Translations under genes and position numbers: made by a program | Origin: CAZMGT01 sp964565895 | GTDB lineage: Bacteria; Armatimonadota; Zipacnadia; UBA1398; CAZMGT01 | Assembly (NCBI GenBank): GCA_964565895.1 | Contig: CAZMGT010000007.1 | Span: forward strand, 17,515 to 81,514 | Length of the DNA: 64,000 nt | Direction: 5' to 3' | Shown: piece by piece, positions 33,850 through 43,542 of the stretch | Layout of the letters: the number at the start of each line of letters is the position of its first letter | Position numbering within the stretch: the stretch's first letter is position 1 | Notes under the pieces: generated by a model | Database searches by the model: none | Told to the model about the DNA's origin: nothing | What the model saw: only the letters and a program-made list of their open reading frames with translations

Positions 33850-35619
33850 ATGAGTGCACATCGGGCAGCGGGAGGTGTTGTATTGCGCGTGCTGCGCTGG
33901 CTCGTTTTGTGCGCCGCGCTTGTTGCCCTAGGCGCGGCGGGGGGCATGGCGCAGCAAAGCGGCCTGCCTCAGGAGACGAAGGAGCAGCGCGACCGGCGCA
34001 TGGCCTGGTGGCGCGAGGCGAAGTTTGGCATGTTCATCCACTGGGGTATTTACTCCATCCCCGCGGGGGAGTGGAAGGGTAAGCGCATCCCCGGCATTGG
34101 GGAGTGGATTATGCACCGCGCGCAGATCCCCGTCGAGGAGTACGAGCAGCTGGCCAAGCAGTTTAACCCGACGAAGTTCGACGCCAAAGAGTGGGTGCGC
34201 ATCGCGAAGTCCGCGGGGATGAAGTACATCGTGATTACCAGCAAACATCACGACGGTTTTTGCATGTTCGACTCCAAGCTCACCACCTACGACATTGTAG
34301 ACGCCACGCCGTTTAAGCGCGACGTGCTGAAGGAGCTCGCCGACGAGTGCCACAACCAGGGGATTAAGATCTGCTGGTATCACTCCATTTTGGATTGGCA
34401 CCACCCGGACTACCTCCCCCGGCGCAAGTGGGACAAGCGGCCCACCGAGGGCGCGAACTTCGAGCGCTACTTGAGCTATATGAAGGGCCAGTTGCGCGAG
34501 CTGCTCACCAACTACGGGGAGATCGGCGTGCTCTGGTTCGACGGGGGCTGGGAGCATTCGGCGGAGGAGCTGCACTCCGAGGAGATCGTGGCCATGGTGC
34601 GCAAGCTCCAGCCGAACATAATCATCAACAACCGCGCGCGCATCCCGCAGGACTTCGACACACCCGAGCAGCGCATTCCCGCTACGGGAATCCCCGGCCG
34701 CGACTGGGAAACGTGCATGACGATGAACAACACCTGGGGCTATAAGTACTACGACAACAACTGGAAGTCCGTCGAGGACCTGATCCACAAGCTCGTGGAC
34801 ATCGCGAGCAAGGGCGGGAACTTCCTGCTTAACGTGGGCCCCACGTCGGAGGGCAAGATCCCCGAGCCCAGCGTGGAGCGCCTGCTCGCCATGGGCCGCT
34901 GGATGCGCGCCAACGGCAGCTCCATTTACGGCACGAAGGCCAGCCCGTTCCGCTCGCTGCCCTTCGATGGCCGGTGCACGCGCAAAGAGCGGCGGCTTTA
35001 TCTGCACGTGTTCACCTGGCCCGACAAGCCCATCGTCCTGGAGCGGCTGAAGAGCAGGGTTATCGGGGCGCGCCTGCTCGCCACGAAGATGGCCCTGAAG
35101 TTTACCCAGGAGGGCGACAAGCTGACCATCTACCTCCCGCCCGAGCCCCCTGACCCGATCGACAGCGTCATCGTTCTGCGCTTGGCCGAGCCCGTTGCCG
35201 TGGACTATTCCATCCACCCCGCGGCCGACGGGACGATTACCCTGCTCGCCAGCGAGGCGGCCATCCACGGCACGGCGGCGAAGTTCGAGACAAAGTACGA
35301 CAAGCTGGGAAACATTGGCTTTTGGACAAATCCCGAGGATTGGGTGAGCTGGGAGGTTTCCGTCCGCAAGCTGCAGCGCTATGAGGTTGTCGTCTTTCAA
35401 GCGTGTCCTCCCGCGGAGAGCATCTACGTCGTGGAAGTTGACGGCAAGCGCCTGCTCGCCAAGGTCAAAAAGACGAAGGATTGGGGGACGTTTGTCCCCG
35501 TTACCGTGGGGCGGGTGACTCTCGTCCCGGGCAAGCACACTGTGGCCGTGCACCCCGTGCGTCTTGCCGCAAACGCGTTGATGAACCTGCAACAGGTCGT
35601 GTTTAAGCCCATTCCCTAG
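33850..35619 (+). CDS. Alpha-L-fucosidase, GH29 (first of tandem pair)
   Basis: 589 residues with signal peptide (RWLVLCAALVALGAAGGMAQ). GH29 barrel landmarks: WWREAKFGMFIHWGIYSIP near residue 53, YIVITSKHHDGFCMFDS near 126, and nucleophile D231 in IGVLWFDGGW. The C-terminal beta domains (about 390-589) include SIYVVEVDGKRLL, a carbohydrate-binding-like part. The enzyme removes alpha-linked L-fucose outside the cell. The start is preceded by GAGGGTGAGC; a GTG three codons earlier could also serve. It follows the sulfatase by 177 bases and precedes its paralogue by 56. Acid/base identity is variable in this family and not assigned. Confidence 0.93.
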   Translation: MSAHRAAGGVVLRVLRWLVLCAALVALGAAGGMAQQSGLPQETKEQRDRRMAWWREAKFGMFIHWGIYSIPAGEWKGKRIPGIGEWIMHRAQIPVEEYEQLAKQFNPTKFDAKEWVRIAKSAGMKYIVITSKHHDGFCMFDSKLTTYDIVDATPFKRDVLKELADECHNQGIKICWYHSILDWHHPDYLPRRKWDKRPTEGANFERYLSYMKGQLRELLTNYGEIGVLWFDGGWEHSAEELHSEEIVAMVRKLQPNIIINNRARIPQDFDTPEQRIPATGIPGRDWETCMTMNNTWGYKYYDNNWKSVEDLIHKLVDIASKGGNFLLNVGPTSEGKIPEPSVERLLAMGRWMRANGSSIYGTKASPFRSLPFDGRCTRKERRLYLHVFTWPDKPIVLERLKSRVIGARLLATKMALKFTQEGDKLTIYLPPEPPDPIDSVIVLRLAEPVAVDYSIHPAADGTITLLASEAAIHGTAAKFETKYDKLGNIGFWTNPEDWVSWEVSVRKLQRYEVVVFQACPPAESIYVVEVDGKRLLAKVKKTKDWGTFVPVTVGRVTLVPGKHTVAVHPVRLAANALMNLQQVVFKPIP

Positions 35620-35675
35620 CGCGGGGCGCGCTGCGCCGGCACACGGCGCTGGCACAGAGAAGGGAGAGGTGTTCC

Positions 35676-37430
35676 ATGGCTGCACGGCGGCCTGCGAGCG
35701 TTGTTTTTGCCTGGCTCGCCTTGCTGATCGCTCTCGTCTGCTCGGGCGGTTTCGCCGCGCCGGCGGCCTTGCCCCAAGAGAGCAAGGAGCAAAAGGACCG
35801 GCGCATGGCGTGGTGGCGCGAGGCGAAGTTTGGCATGTTCATCCACTGGGGGCTATATGCCATTCCCGCGGGCGAGTGGAAGGGCGAGCGCATCCCCGGC
35901 ATCGGCGAGTGGATAATGTTTCGCGCGAAGATCCCCGTCAAGGAGTACGAACAGCTAGCGAAGCGCTTTAACCCAACGAAGTTCGACGCCGACGCCTGGG
36001 TGCGCCTGGCCAAGACGGCGGGGATGAAATACATCGTCATTACCGCCAAGCACCACGATGGGTTCTCGATGTTTGACTCTAAGGTGACGACGTACGACAT
36101 CGTCGACGCCACGCCGTTCAAACGCGACCCCATGGCGGAACTCGCCCGGGCCTGCCGCAAGCACGGGATTAAGCTTTGCTTTTACTACTCGCACGCGCGC
36201 GACTGGCACGAGCCAGACGCCTACGACAACACCTGGGACTTTCCTTCACAAGAGCGCGACTTCGAGGGCTACCTGCGGCGCAAGGCCATGCCCCAGGTGC
36301 GCGAGCTGCTTACCCAATACGGCCCGATCGGGATAATTTGGTTCGACACGCCGATTCATCTTACGGAGGAGCAGTCGGCGCGGTTTGTCGCGCTGGTGCG
36401 CAAGCTCCAGCCAAACTGCCTGGTCAGCGGGCGCGTGGGCCACGGCCTGGGCGACTACCGCCAAATGGGCGACAACCGCATCCCGTCCACCGTCGTCCCC
36501 GGCGACTGGGAGACGCCGGCGACGATGAACGACACCTGGGGTTACAAGTACTACGATAATAATTGGAAGTCGCCGGAGCGCCTCATCCGCCTGCTCGTGG
36601 ACATCGTAAGCAAAGGGGGAAACTACCTGCTCAACGTGGGGCCTACGGCGGAGGGCGAGATCCCCCAGCCCAGCGTGGAGCGGCTGATTGCTGTAGGCCG
36701 GTGGATGCGCGTCAATTGCAGCTCGATCTACGGCACGGAGCCCTCGCCGTTTGTCGATCTTCCGTTCGACGGCCGCTGCACACGGAGGGGCAACCGGCTG
36801 TACTTGCACGTTTTCACCTGGCCCAACGGCCCGCTCGTGCTGGATAATATCTCTTCGCCCGTGGCCGAGGTGCGACTGCTCGCGAACAAGCGCGCGCTGA
36901 AATTCGACCAGCAGGGGAGCAAGCTCACCATCTACCTCCCCAACGAGCCGCCGGACCCCATCGACAGCGTTGTCGTTGTCCAGCTCGCGGGGCCGCTTGA
37001 GGTAGACTACTCGCTCAAGCCCCGGGCCGACGGCTCGCTCGTCCTCCCCGCGGCGCGGGCCACCGTCCATGGGCGCACGGCCCGCGCGGAGCAGAAATAC
37101 GGCAGGGTTACCAACATCGGCTTCTGGAACAACCCCAGGGATTGGGTGAGCTGGGAGATCACCATCCCCCGCCAGGCGCGCTATAGGGTTTTCGTTTCCC
37201 TCGCCTGCCCCAACTCAGTCGCCGGGAGCAGCTATGCCATCGAAGTTGCCGGCAAACGCCTTCTGGCCAAGGTTCCGGGCACGGGCGGCTGGGACAGGTT
37301 CGCCAAGTTCTCCGTGGGCGAAATTAAGATACCCGCGGGCAAGCACCTGCTTGCCGTAAAGCCCGTGCGCCTGGCGGGCTCGGCGCTGATGAACCTGGAG
37401 AGCGTAACGCTTAAGCCGGTGGGCAAGTGA
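35676..37430 (+). CDS. Alpha-L-fucosidase, GH29 (second of tandem pair)
   Basis: 584 residues, a paralogue of the preceding gene; the N-terminal cores are close to identical in many stretches (for example DRRMAWWREAKFGMFIHWG), but the active-site loops differ. Where the first has CWYHSILDWHHPDYLP, this has CFYYSHARDWHEPDAYDN, and after the nucleophile D224 it reads IWFDTPIHLT instead of LWFDGGW. Those positions line the substrate pocket, so a different linkage or aglycone preference is likely. Signal peptide about 1-28; start supported by GGGAGAGGTG. The C-terminal domain repeats that of the first (NIGFWNNPRDWVSWEI). Both genes probably arose by local duplication. Confidence 0.93.
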   Translation: MAARRPASVVFAWLALLIALVCSGGFAAPAALPQESKEQKDRRMAWWREAKFGMFIHWGLYAIPAGEWKGERIPGIGEWIMFRAKIPVKEYEQLAKRFNPTKFDADAWVRLAKTAGMKYIVITAKHHDGFSMFDSKVTTYDIVDATPFKRDPMAELARACRKHGIKLCFYYSHARDWHEPDAYDNTWDFPSQERDFEGYLRRKAMPQVRELLTQYGPIGIIWFDTPIHLTEEQSARFVALVRKLQPNCLVSGRVGHGLGDYRQMGDNRIPSTVVPGDWETPATMNDTWGYKYYDNNWKSPERLIRLLVDIVSKGGNYLLNVGPTAEGEIPQPSVERLIAVGRWMRVNCSSIYGTEPSPFVDLPFDGRCTRRGNRLYLHVFTWPNGPLVLDNISSPVAEVRLLANKRALKFDQQGSKLTIYLPNEPPDPIDSVVVVQLAGPLEVDYSLKPRADGSLVLPAARATVHGRTARAEQKYGRVTNIGFWNNPRDWVSWEITIPRQARYRVFVSLACPNSVAGSSYAIEVAGKRLLAKVPGTGGWDRFAKFSVGEIKIPAGKHLLAVKPVRLAGSALMNLESVTLKPVGK

Positions 37431-37468
37431 GAAACGCGCGCCGGGGGCGCAACAGCGGCCCGGCCTCG

Positions 37469-39340
37469 CTATTGAAATTCCGCGCGGCGAACCTCGTTGC
37501 CGTCCACGGTAACGACGAGGGTCGCCGGGCCTGTGCGCTCGAACTGCTCGCTGATCTTCCGCCCGCCATCGAGGACCTTGTCGAACACCACGCGCTCGCC
37601 CTCGCCGTCGGACACGGTGATCTCTACGTGATAGGGCTCGCCGGAGTCGCGCTCGGGAAGGTCCACGGAGACGACGATGGGGGCGTCCTCCTCGTCCGCG
37701 GCCTCGCCCAGGTGAGCTTCGACGTTAACCTCCTCCGGGACAAGCGGCGGGGGCGAGGGGCGGGTCACCTCGGGCGTGGGCGTAACCTCGGGCGTGGGGG
37801 TGGCCTCTGCTTCCGGCCCCGTGCCCACGTACAGGGTTACCGTGGCCCCCGGGGCGACCTCGCTGCCCACGGGCGGCACCGTGCGCAGGACAAGCCCCAG
37901 CTCCTCCTCGGTGCTCTCCTCTTCCCTCTCCTCAACCTCAAGGCCCAAGTCGGCCAAGCGCTGGCGGGCCTCCGGCGCCTCAAGCCCCACGACATCGGGC
38001 ACGGGCACGCGTTCTTCCTCAAGCGCGGACACGGTAAGCGTAATCGTCGTATCCAGGGGGACGATGGACCCCGCCGCAGGCTCCTGGCGCAGGACCATGT
38101 CCGGCCGGCCCGGCGGCGGCACATATTCCACCTGGGGCTGGATGCGGCTGTCGTCGAACCCCAGCGAGAGCAGGCGCGAGCGCGCCTCGGAGAAGCTCAG
38201 CCCGACGAGCGAGGGGACGACCACTGTCGCCGGCGTCGGCGTGGGCGTCGCCTCGGCGACGATCTCGCTCGCCCTGTTGCGGTAATAGCCGACGACGATT
38301 ACCCCGGCGATGGCCACAATTACCGTGACGAACAGCAACACCCATGTCGCCGGCGAAAACAGCGGCTCTTCCTCATACTCCTCCGCGGCGGGGCGGCGCC
38401 TGCGCACGACCGTCGCCGGGGGCTCGGCCCCCGCGGGCGGCTGAAACACGCGCGTGGCGTCGTCGACACCGGCGCGCTCCGCGGCGGCCGCTCGCGGCTG
38501 CGCGGCCCTTAGCTCCTCGCGCGCGGCGCGCAGCTCGGCGAGCATGTCGCTCGCGCTGAGATAGCGCTGCGCGGGCGGCTTGGCCAGCGCGCGCTCGATT
38601 ATCCGGACCACCGACGTGGGGATCATCGGGTTGTGCATGCGCGGCGGAGGAACGGGCTCCTGAATGTGCTGCGCGGCGATCTGCTCCGCCGTCTCCCCGT
38701 CGAAGGGCACCTGGCCGGTAAGCATTTCGTAGAGCACAATGCCCAGCGAGTAAAGGTCGGACTGGGGGCCGACGAGCTCGCCGCGCGCCTGCTCGGGCGA
38801 GACATAGCGCACCGAGCCCACAGCCAGGCCCCTCTCACCCGTTGGCCGCCCGGCAAGCGCCCGCGCGATGCCGAAGTCCACGAGCTTCACGTGCCCATCG
38901 CGCGTGAACATTATGTTGTGGGGCTTGACGTCGCGGTGGATAATTCCGCTTTCGTGGGCATGGCGCAGGGCGTCGCAGACCTCAATGGCAATGTCCAGGG
39001 CGTCGTCGACGGAAAGCCGGCCCTCGCGGTCCAATCGCTCGCGCAGCGTCCCCCCGCCGAGGTATTCCATGACGATGTAGTGCACGCCCTGCTCTTCGCC
39101 AACGTCGAAGATGCTCGCGATGCCCGGGTGGACGAGGCCCGCCGCGGCGTGCGCCTCGCGCTGAAAGCGCTCGACAAGCTCCGCGTCGCGGGCGAGCTCC
39201 GCGCGGAGGACTTTCACCGCCACGTCGCGCTCCAGCGTGCGGTCGCGCGCGCGATAGACGGTTGCCGCGCCTCCCTCGCCGAGGAGGTCGAGGATCTCAT
39301 AGCGCCCCTGGCCCAGGGTCGTCCCGATCATCGTGCACAT
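37469..39340 (-). CDS. pknB: Membrane Ser/Thr protein kinase with PASTA domains (PknB-like)
   Basis: 623 residues. Kinase domain about 11-275: glycine loop LLGEGGAATVYRA, K43, HRDVKPHN (D137) and DFG (D155). A proline/glutamate-rich linker leads to one transmembrane helix (about 331-353, ATWVLLFVTVIVAIAGVIVV) and two PASTA domains (about 373-438 and 446-507), followed by a short beta domain rich in PTPEVTP. PASTA domains bind muropeptides or lipid II, and such kinases regulate cell division and wall synthesis. It lies 33 bases after the SEDS-transpeptidase gene, mirroring the rodA-pbpA-pknB order of Gram-positive bacteria. An in-frame ATG three codons inside (39331) has better ribosome spacing. 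Confidence 0.95.
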   Translation of the reverse strand: MCTMIGTTLGQGRYEILDLLGEGGAATVYRARDRTLERDVAVKVLRAELARDAELVERFQREAHAAAGLVHPGIASIFDVGEEQGVHYIVMEYLGGGTLRERLDREGRLSVDDALDIAIEVCDALRHAHESGIIHRDVKPHNIMFTRDGHVKLVDFGIARALAGRPTGERGLAVGSVRYVSPEQARGELVGPQSDLYSLGIVLYEMLTGQVPFDGETAEQIAAQHIQEPVPPPRMHNPMIPTSVVRIIERALAKPPAQRYLSASDMLAELRAAREELRAAQPRAAAAERAGVDDATRVFQPPAGAEPPATVVRRRRPAAEEYEEEPLFSPATWVLLFVTVIVAIAGVIVVGYYRNRASEIVAEATPTPTPATVVVPSLVGLSFSEARSRLLSLGFDDSRIQPQVEYVPPPGRPDMVLRQEPAAGSIVPLDTTITLTVSALEEERVPVPDVVGLEAPEARQRLADLGLEVEEREEESTEEELGLVLRTVPPVGSEVAPGATVTLYVGTGPEAEATPTPEVTPTPEVTRPSPPPLVPEEVNVEAHLGEAADEEDAPIVVSVDLPERDSGEPYHVEITVSDGEGERVVFDKVLDGGRKISEQFERTGPATLVVTVDGNEVRRAEFQ

Positions 39341-39373
39341 TGCTCCCTGCCGCGCGCGGCGCTGCCCCGCCCC

Positions 39374-42052
39374 CTAACGCCCGCGCGCACCAAGCCAAAA
39401 CTTCATTAGCTCTCGAGCGATGGGCGCCGCCACGCGGCCCCCCGATCCCCCATGTTCGACGCAAACGGCGACGACGATCTTCGGCCGTTCCGCGGGGGCG
39501 ATGCCCACGAACCAGGCGTGCGCCCGGCCGCGCGGGTTCTCCGCCGTTCCCGTCTTGCCGGCCACGGCGACCCCGGCGATCGCCGCTGCCGCCGCCGTTC
39601 CTCCCGGCCGCACCGCGGCGACCATCATCTCGCGCACCTCGCGCGCGGCGCGCGGGGCGATCGGGCGCAGCCACGTCCGCGGGGCGAAGCTGCGCACCAC
39701 GGTTCCGTCGGCCTCGCGCACGTCGAGCACGAGCCGCGGCCGAGGGATGCGCCCCTCGTTGGCGATGGCGCAGGCGACGAGCGCCAACTGCAGCGGCGTG
39801 ACGAGCACCTCGCCCTGCCCGAACGAGCTCTCCAGGAGCATCGCCGGGTGCAGCCGCTCGCCCGTGGGCACGCGGCTTGCCGCGGCCTCGATCTCCAACG
39901 GCGGGCGCTCGTTTAGCCCAAACCGCGCGACATAGTGCGAAAAGCGCGCCGCTCCCAGGCGCCGGCCGAGTTTTGCGAAGTATATATTGCACGACTGCGC
40001 CAGCGCCTGCGTCATATTCAGCTTTCCGTGCCCGCCCGCCTTCCAGCAGCGAATGCGGTCGTCGTCGATGATCTCCTCGCCCGGGCAGGTGGCCGTGAAA
40101 TTCTTGTCTACCGCGCGCGAATCAAGCGCCGCTGAGGCGACGAAGATCTTAAAGCTCGACCCGGGCGGATATAGCCCCTGCGTGGCGCGGTTGACGAGCG
40201 GGGCATGCTCCGGGTCGGCGCGCGCCGCGCGCAGGGCGTTGTCGATCTCGTTCGGGTCAAACGTCGGCCACGTGGCCAGACAGAGCACATCGCCCGTCTG
40301 CGGCTCAAGGGCGACCACCGCCCCCGGCCGCTCCCCGAGAAGCGCGCAGGCCTTGCGCTGCAGCTCAAAGTCGATGCTCAGGCGCAAATCATAGCCCCGC
40401 GCGCGCCTCTCGCGCCGCTTCACGACGTCAACGATGCCCCCGGAGGGCCGGTTCAGCCCGAGCAGGTAGCCCCCAAAGCTCGCCTCGACCCCCGCCGAGC
40501 CAAACCGCCGATCGTGGTAGCCGATGACGTGCGCGAGCAGCGGGCCGGCGAGGTAACGCCGCGGCGCGCCCGGACCCGCGCTTTGGGCAAGCACGCGGCC
40601 CGCGCGATCGAGGATCGACCCGCGTTGGATTTGCTGCTCCACGGCGAACAGGCGCGGGTTGCGGGGGTCGAAATTAAGCTGCTCCGCGCGGCACACCGCC
40701 CAGTAGCCCTGCCAGGGGACGAGGAAGAGAAGCACCCCGGCAAGCGCCGCGGCAATGCCCAACACCGCCCCGCTTGCAGAGGGCGCGCGGGCTGCCTTTA
40801 GCGCGGGCGTCGCCGAAATGCGCAGCAATATCCCCACGGCAATGCTGCTCATTACGATGCTCGAGCCGCCATAGCTCAAAAACGGCAGCGTTACGCCGGT
40901 CAGCGGAAGGAGCTTGGTTACCCCGGCGATGATCACCAGCGCTTGAACGCCTAAGCTTGCCGCCAAACCCACGGCGAGAAGCGAGAGAAAGTCGTCGCGC
41001 GTGCGCGCGCCCGCCGCTGCCCCGCGGAGCACGATAATGACGAATGCGATAACCACCGCCGCGCCGCCGAGCAGCCCAAGCTCCTCGGCGACCGCGGAAA
41101 AGACGAAATCCGTGGCCACCTCGGGAACCGCTGTGGGCAGGCCCCGGCCCACGCCTGTCCCCACGATCCCCCCTTGCGCTACAGCATAGAGCGACTGAAT
41201 GATTTGCATCCCGTCGCCCGTGGGGTCGGCCCAGGGGTTGAGCCACATTTGCATCCGCGTGCGCACATGGGGGAAGGCGTGGGAGATGGCCCAGGCCCCC
41301 GCGGCGAACATGGCCAGGCCCGCGCCGCTCAGGCTCCACCGGTTCGTCGCCGCGTGCAGCACGACGAGGAATACGCAAAACAAAAGCAGGGCGCAGCCCA
41401 AGTCGCGCTGGAAGATGACGAGCAGTAGGCTCGCTGCCCACATTGCGACAAGCGGCCCCAAATGTCGCGGATGGGGCAGGGGCAGGCCGAAAATGCGGTC
41501 CGTCCACCGCGCGAGAACCTCGCGCCGCTGGCTGAGATAGCCCGCGAGAAATACGCACAGCAGGACCTTCGCCGCCTCTGAGGGTTGATATGTCAGCGGG
41601 CCGAGAGGCAACCACAGCCGCGCCCCCCCGCGCCCGGAGCCGAAGACGATCGTCGCGAGCATGAGCAGGGCCGCCGCCGTTCCGCAGACATAGGCGTAGC
41701 TCTCCAGCTTGCGCGGGCGCCCCAGGGCGAGGGCCGTCCCCACGCACAGCGCCAGGCCAAGCACCGCCCAAATGAGCTGTCGCGCCCCGCGCACAGGGTC
41801 TAGCCGCGCAACGACAACTATGGAAAGACCGAGGAGCAGTACGACGCACGCGTAAAGCGCATGGTCGGCCTGGGGGAGCCGCCAAACAAGAACAACAAAG
41901 CAGACCACCGCGGCCGCTGCGAACAGGGTTGGAGCAAACAGCGCCTCGCTCAGCGCGAGGCCCCCGTTTAGCGCATAGGAGACGCCGGCGAGGACGGAGC
42001 CGGCGAGAGCGAGCGCAAGCAACGCCGCCGAGCCCCCAGCCCGAGCGTTCAC
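39374..42052 (-). CDS. SEDS (RodA/FtsW) glycosyltransferase fused to class B penicillin-binding transpeptidase
   Basis: 892 residues in one unbroken frame. Residues about 1-425 are a polytopic SEDS domain with the catalytic aspartate in FQRDLGCALLLF and the WLNPWADPTGDGMQIIQSL loop. A further helix (about 435-460, VLGIAAALAGVLLFLVPW) leads into the class B penicillin-binding region: RGSILDRAGRVLA, nucleophile S632 in PGSSFKIF, SCN about residue 687 and KTG about 833 (GKTGTAE). It should both polymerise glycan from lipid II and cross-link it. In most bacteria RodA/FtsW and PbpA/FtsI are separate interacting proteins. The start is taken at a GTG with GAGAGG 8 bases upstream; a GTG 9 bases earlier is also possible. 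Confidence 0.93.
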   Translation of the reverse strand: MNARAGGSAALLALALAGSVLAGVSYALNGGLALSEALFAPTLFAAAAVVCFVVLVWRLPQADHALYACVVLLLGLSIVVVARLDPVRGARQLIWAVLGLALCVGTALALGRPRKLESYAYVCGTAAALLMLATIVFGSGRGGARLWLPLGPLTYQPSEAAKVLLCVFLAGYLSQRREVLARWTDRIFGLPLPHPRHLGPLVAMWAASLLLVIFQRDLGCALLLFCVFLVVLHAATNRWSLSGAGLAMFAAGAWAISHAFPHVRTRMQMWLNPWADPTGDGMQIIQSLYAVAQGGIVGTGVGRGLPTAVPEVATDFVFSAVAEELGLLGGAAVVIAFVIIVLRGAAAGARTRDDFLSLLAVGLAASLGVQALVIIAGVTKLLPLTGVTLPFLSYGGSSIVMSSIAVGILLRISATPALKAARAPSASGAVLGIAAALAGVLLFLVPWQGYWAVCRAEQLNFDPRNPRLFAVEQQIQRGSILDRAGRVLAQSAGPGAPRRYLAGPLLAHVIGYHDRRFGSAGVEASFGGYLLGLNRPSGGIVDVVKRRERRARGYDLRLSIDFELQRKACALLGERPGAVVALEPQTGDVLCLATWPTFDPNEIDNALRAARADPEHAPLVNRATQGLYPPGSSFKIFVASAALDSRAVDKNFTATCPGEEIIDDDRIRCWKAGGHGKLNMTQALAQSCNIYFAKLGRRLGAARFSHYVARFGLNERPPLEIEAAASRVPTGERLHPAMLLESSFGQGEVLVTPLQLALVACAIANEGRIPRPRLVLDVREADGTVVRSFAPRTWLRPIAPRAAREVREMMVAAVRPGGTAAAAAIAGVAVAGKTGTAENPRGRAHAWFVGIAPAERPKIVVAVCVEHGGSGGRVAAPIARELMKFWLGARGR

Positions 42053-42064
42053 CGCTCCCACCTC

Positions 42065-43408
42065 TCAGTCCGCAGCAGCGAGCTCAACGCAGGGCGCCCC
42101 CGTGGCCTCGCGGAGGAGGTCGACAAGCTCCTCGGGCACCGGCCCCACGCACAACGCGGTCATCTGCTCGCGGCGCAAAATGGCGGCCGCCGCCCGCGCC
42201 ACGTCATCGGCGGAGATGGCCCTCATCCGCGCGATCTCTGCCTCCACGGTGTGCGGCGCGTCCTCGGGAAAATACGTCTCCAGCCACGAGATGTGGTTGG
42301 CCAGACCGGCGGGGTCGTCGAGCAGGTATTCCAGCGCGCAGCACTGGCAGCGCTGCGCGCGGGCGAGCTCCTCGGGGTGGGGGCCGGCGCGCGCCAGCTC
42401 CTCCACGTGCCCCAGGATGCGCTCAACAACCTCGGTGATGCGCTCCGGCGGGGCAAGAGCTTCGACCTCGAGGAGGGTGCTCCCTGCGTAGCCCTCGACG
42501 CTGCTGCCCACGGAGTAGGCCAGCCCGCGCTCCTCGCGAATGTCCACAAACAGCCGCGAGTCGCACCCCTGGCCGAGGATGCTGTTCAGCAGGTCGCACG
42601 CGGCGGCCATTTTCGATGTTGGGCAACGCGCGGGAAAGCTCAGCAAAACCTCGCACTGCTGCCGCGCGCAGCGGTGGACGACAACCCCCTCGCCCCGCGC
42701 ACGCGGCCCGCGCGCCCGGGGGCCGTTCGCCGGCGCGTCGCCCATCGCGCGCAGCTCTGCCGCGCGGGCTAGGGCTTCCTCCGGCGCGAACCTTCCTGCG
42801 ATGCACAACACGGCGTTGGCCGGGCCGTAATATCGCCGCGCGTGCTCGGCCATCTCTTCCCCGGTGATCGCCTCCACGCTGGCCAGCGTGCCCACGATCG
42901 CCGCGTTGCCCTCCCAGCGGCAGAGGACAAAGTCCCGGCGCAGGCGCTCCAGCGCCTCCCATTCCTCCAGCTCCTCGCGCACCTCGCCCAAAACCACCGT
43001 GCGCTCCGTGGCCAGCGCTTGCTCGTCGAAACGCGGGTGGTTTAACGCGTCGAGGAAAATGTCCATTCCCCGCGAGAAACCGTCGCCGTGCATGCTGATG
43101 AGAAACTTCGTATCCTCAAGCCCCGTCGACGCCTGAAACTCGCCGCCCACCTCGGCCAGCGCGCGATTGCGTTTCGCCGGCGTGTCGAACGTCCGCCCTC
43201 CGCGGAACAGCATGTGCTCGATAAAGTGCGCCAGGCCCTCGCGCCCCGGCGGGTCGTCGCGCGCGCCGACGCGCAGGCGCAGCGCGGCGCTTGCCGAACG
43301 CACCGAGGGGTTGGGAAACAGCGCCACGACCAGCCCGCTGTCGAGGACAACGCGCCGGGCGTCGCCGGGCGGAGAGAGTGAAGCGGCGCTCGCGGATTCG
43401 TCGGTCAT
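42065..43408 (-). CDS. M16 family zinc metallopeptidase
   Basis: 446 residues, two M16 domains. The inverted zinc motif HFIEH is at residues 61-65, and the third ligand is probably E142 in VVLGEVREELEEWE. The C-terminal domain has RLFVDIREERGLAYSVGSS, the substrate-binding arginine/tyrosine region usual in active M16B peptidases. These are cytoplasmic or secreted; no signal peptide is visible here, so intracellular is likely. The ATG is preceded by GGAG. It heads the cell-envelope operon, 12 bases before the SEDS fusion start, so the TGA of this gene lies inside the ribosome site of the next. Its role there is unclear. Confidence 0.92.
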   Translation of the reverse strand: MTDESASAASLSPPGDARRVVLDSGLVVALFPNPSVRSASAALRLRVGARDDPPGREGLAHFIEHMLFRGGRTFDTPAKRNRALAEVGGEFQASTGLEDTKFLISMHGDGFSRGMDIFLDALNHPRFDEQALATERTVVLGEVREELEEWEALERLRRDFVLCRWEGNAAIVGTLASVEAITGEEMAEHARRYYGPANAVLCIAGRFAPEEALARAAELRAMGDAPANGPRARGPRARGEGVVVHRCARQQCEVLLSFPARCPTSKMAAACDLLNSILGQGCDSRLFVDIREERGLAYSVGSSVEGYAGSTLLEVEALAPPERITEVVERILGHVEELARAGPHPEELARAQRCQCCALEYLLDDPAGLANHISWLETYFPEDAPHTVEAEIARMRAISADDVARAAAAILRREQMTALCVGPVPEELVDLLREATGAPCVELAAAD

Positions 43409-43542
43409 GGGCGCTCCGGAAAGAAAAGGGGTTCTTGCGCAGCTCGCCGCTTGCCGCTGCGGGCGCGCGGCAGGATTGTACCGCCCTCGCTCGGCCCGCG
43501 CAAGTCGCCGCTGGTCCGATCTGCGCTGCGCGGCCTCTGCGC

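Noticed and set aside
33850..37430. Tandem GH29 genes as an assembly duplication
   Set aside because: The two copies differ throughout, including active-site loops and signal peptides, so this is a real paralogous pair.
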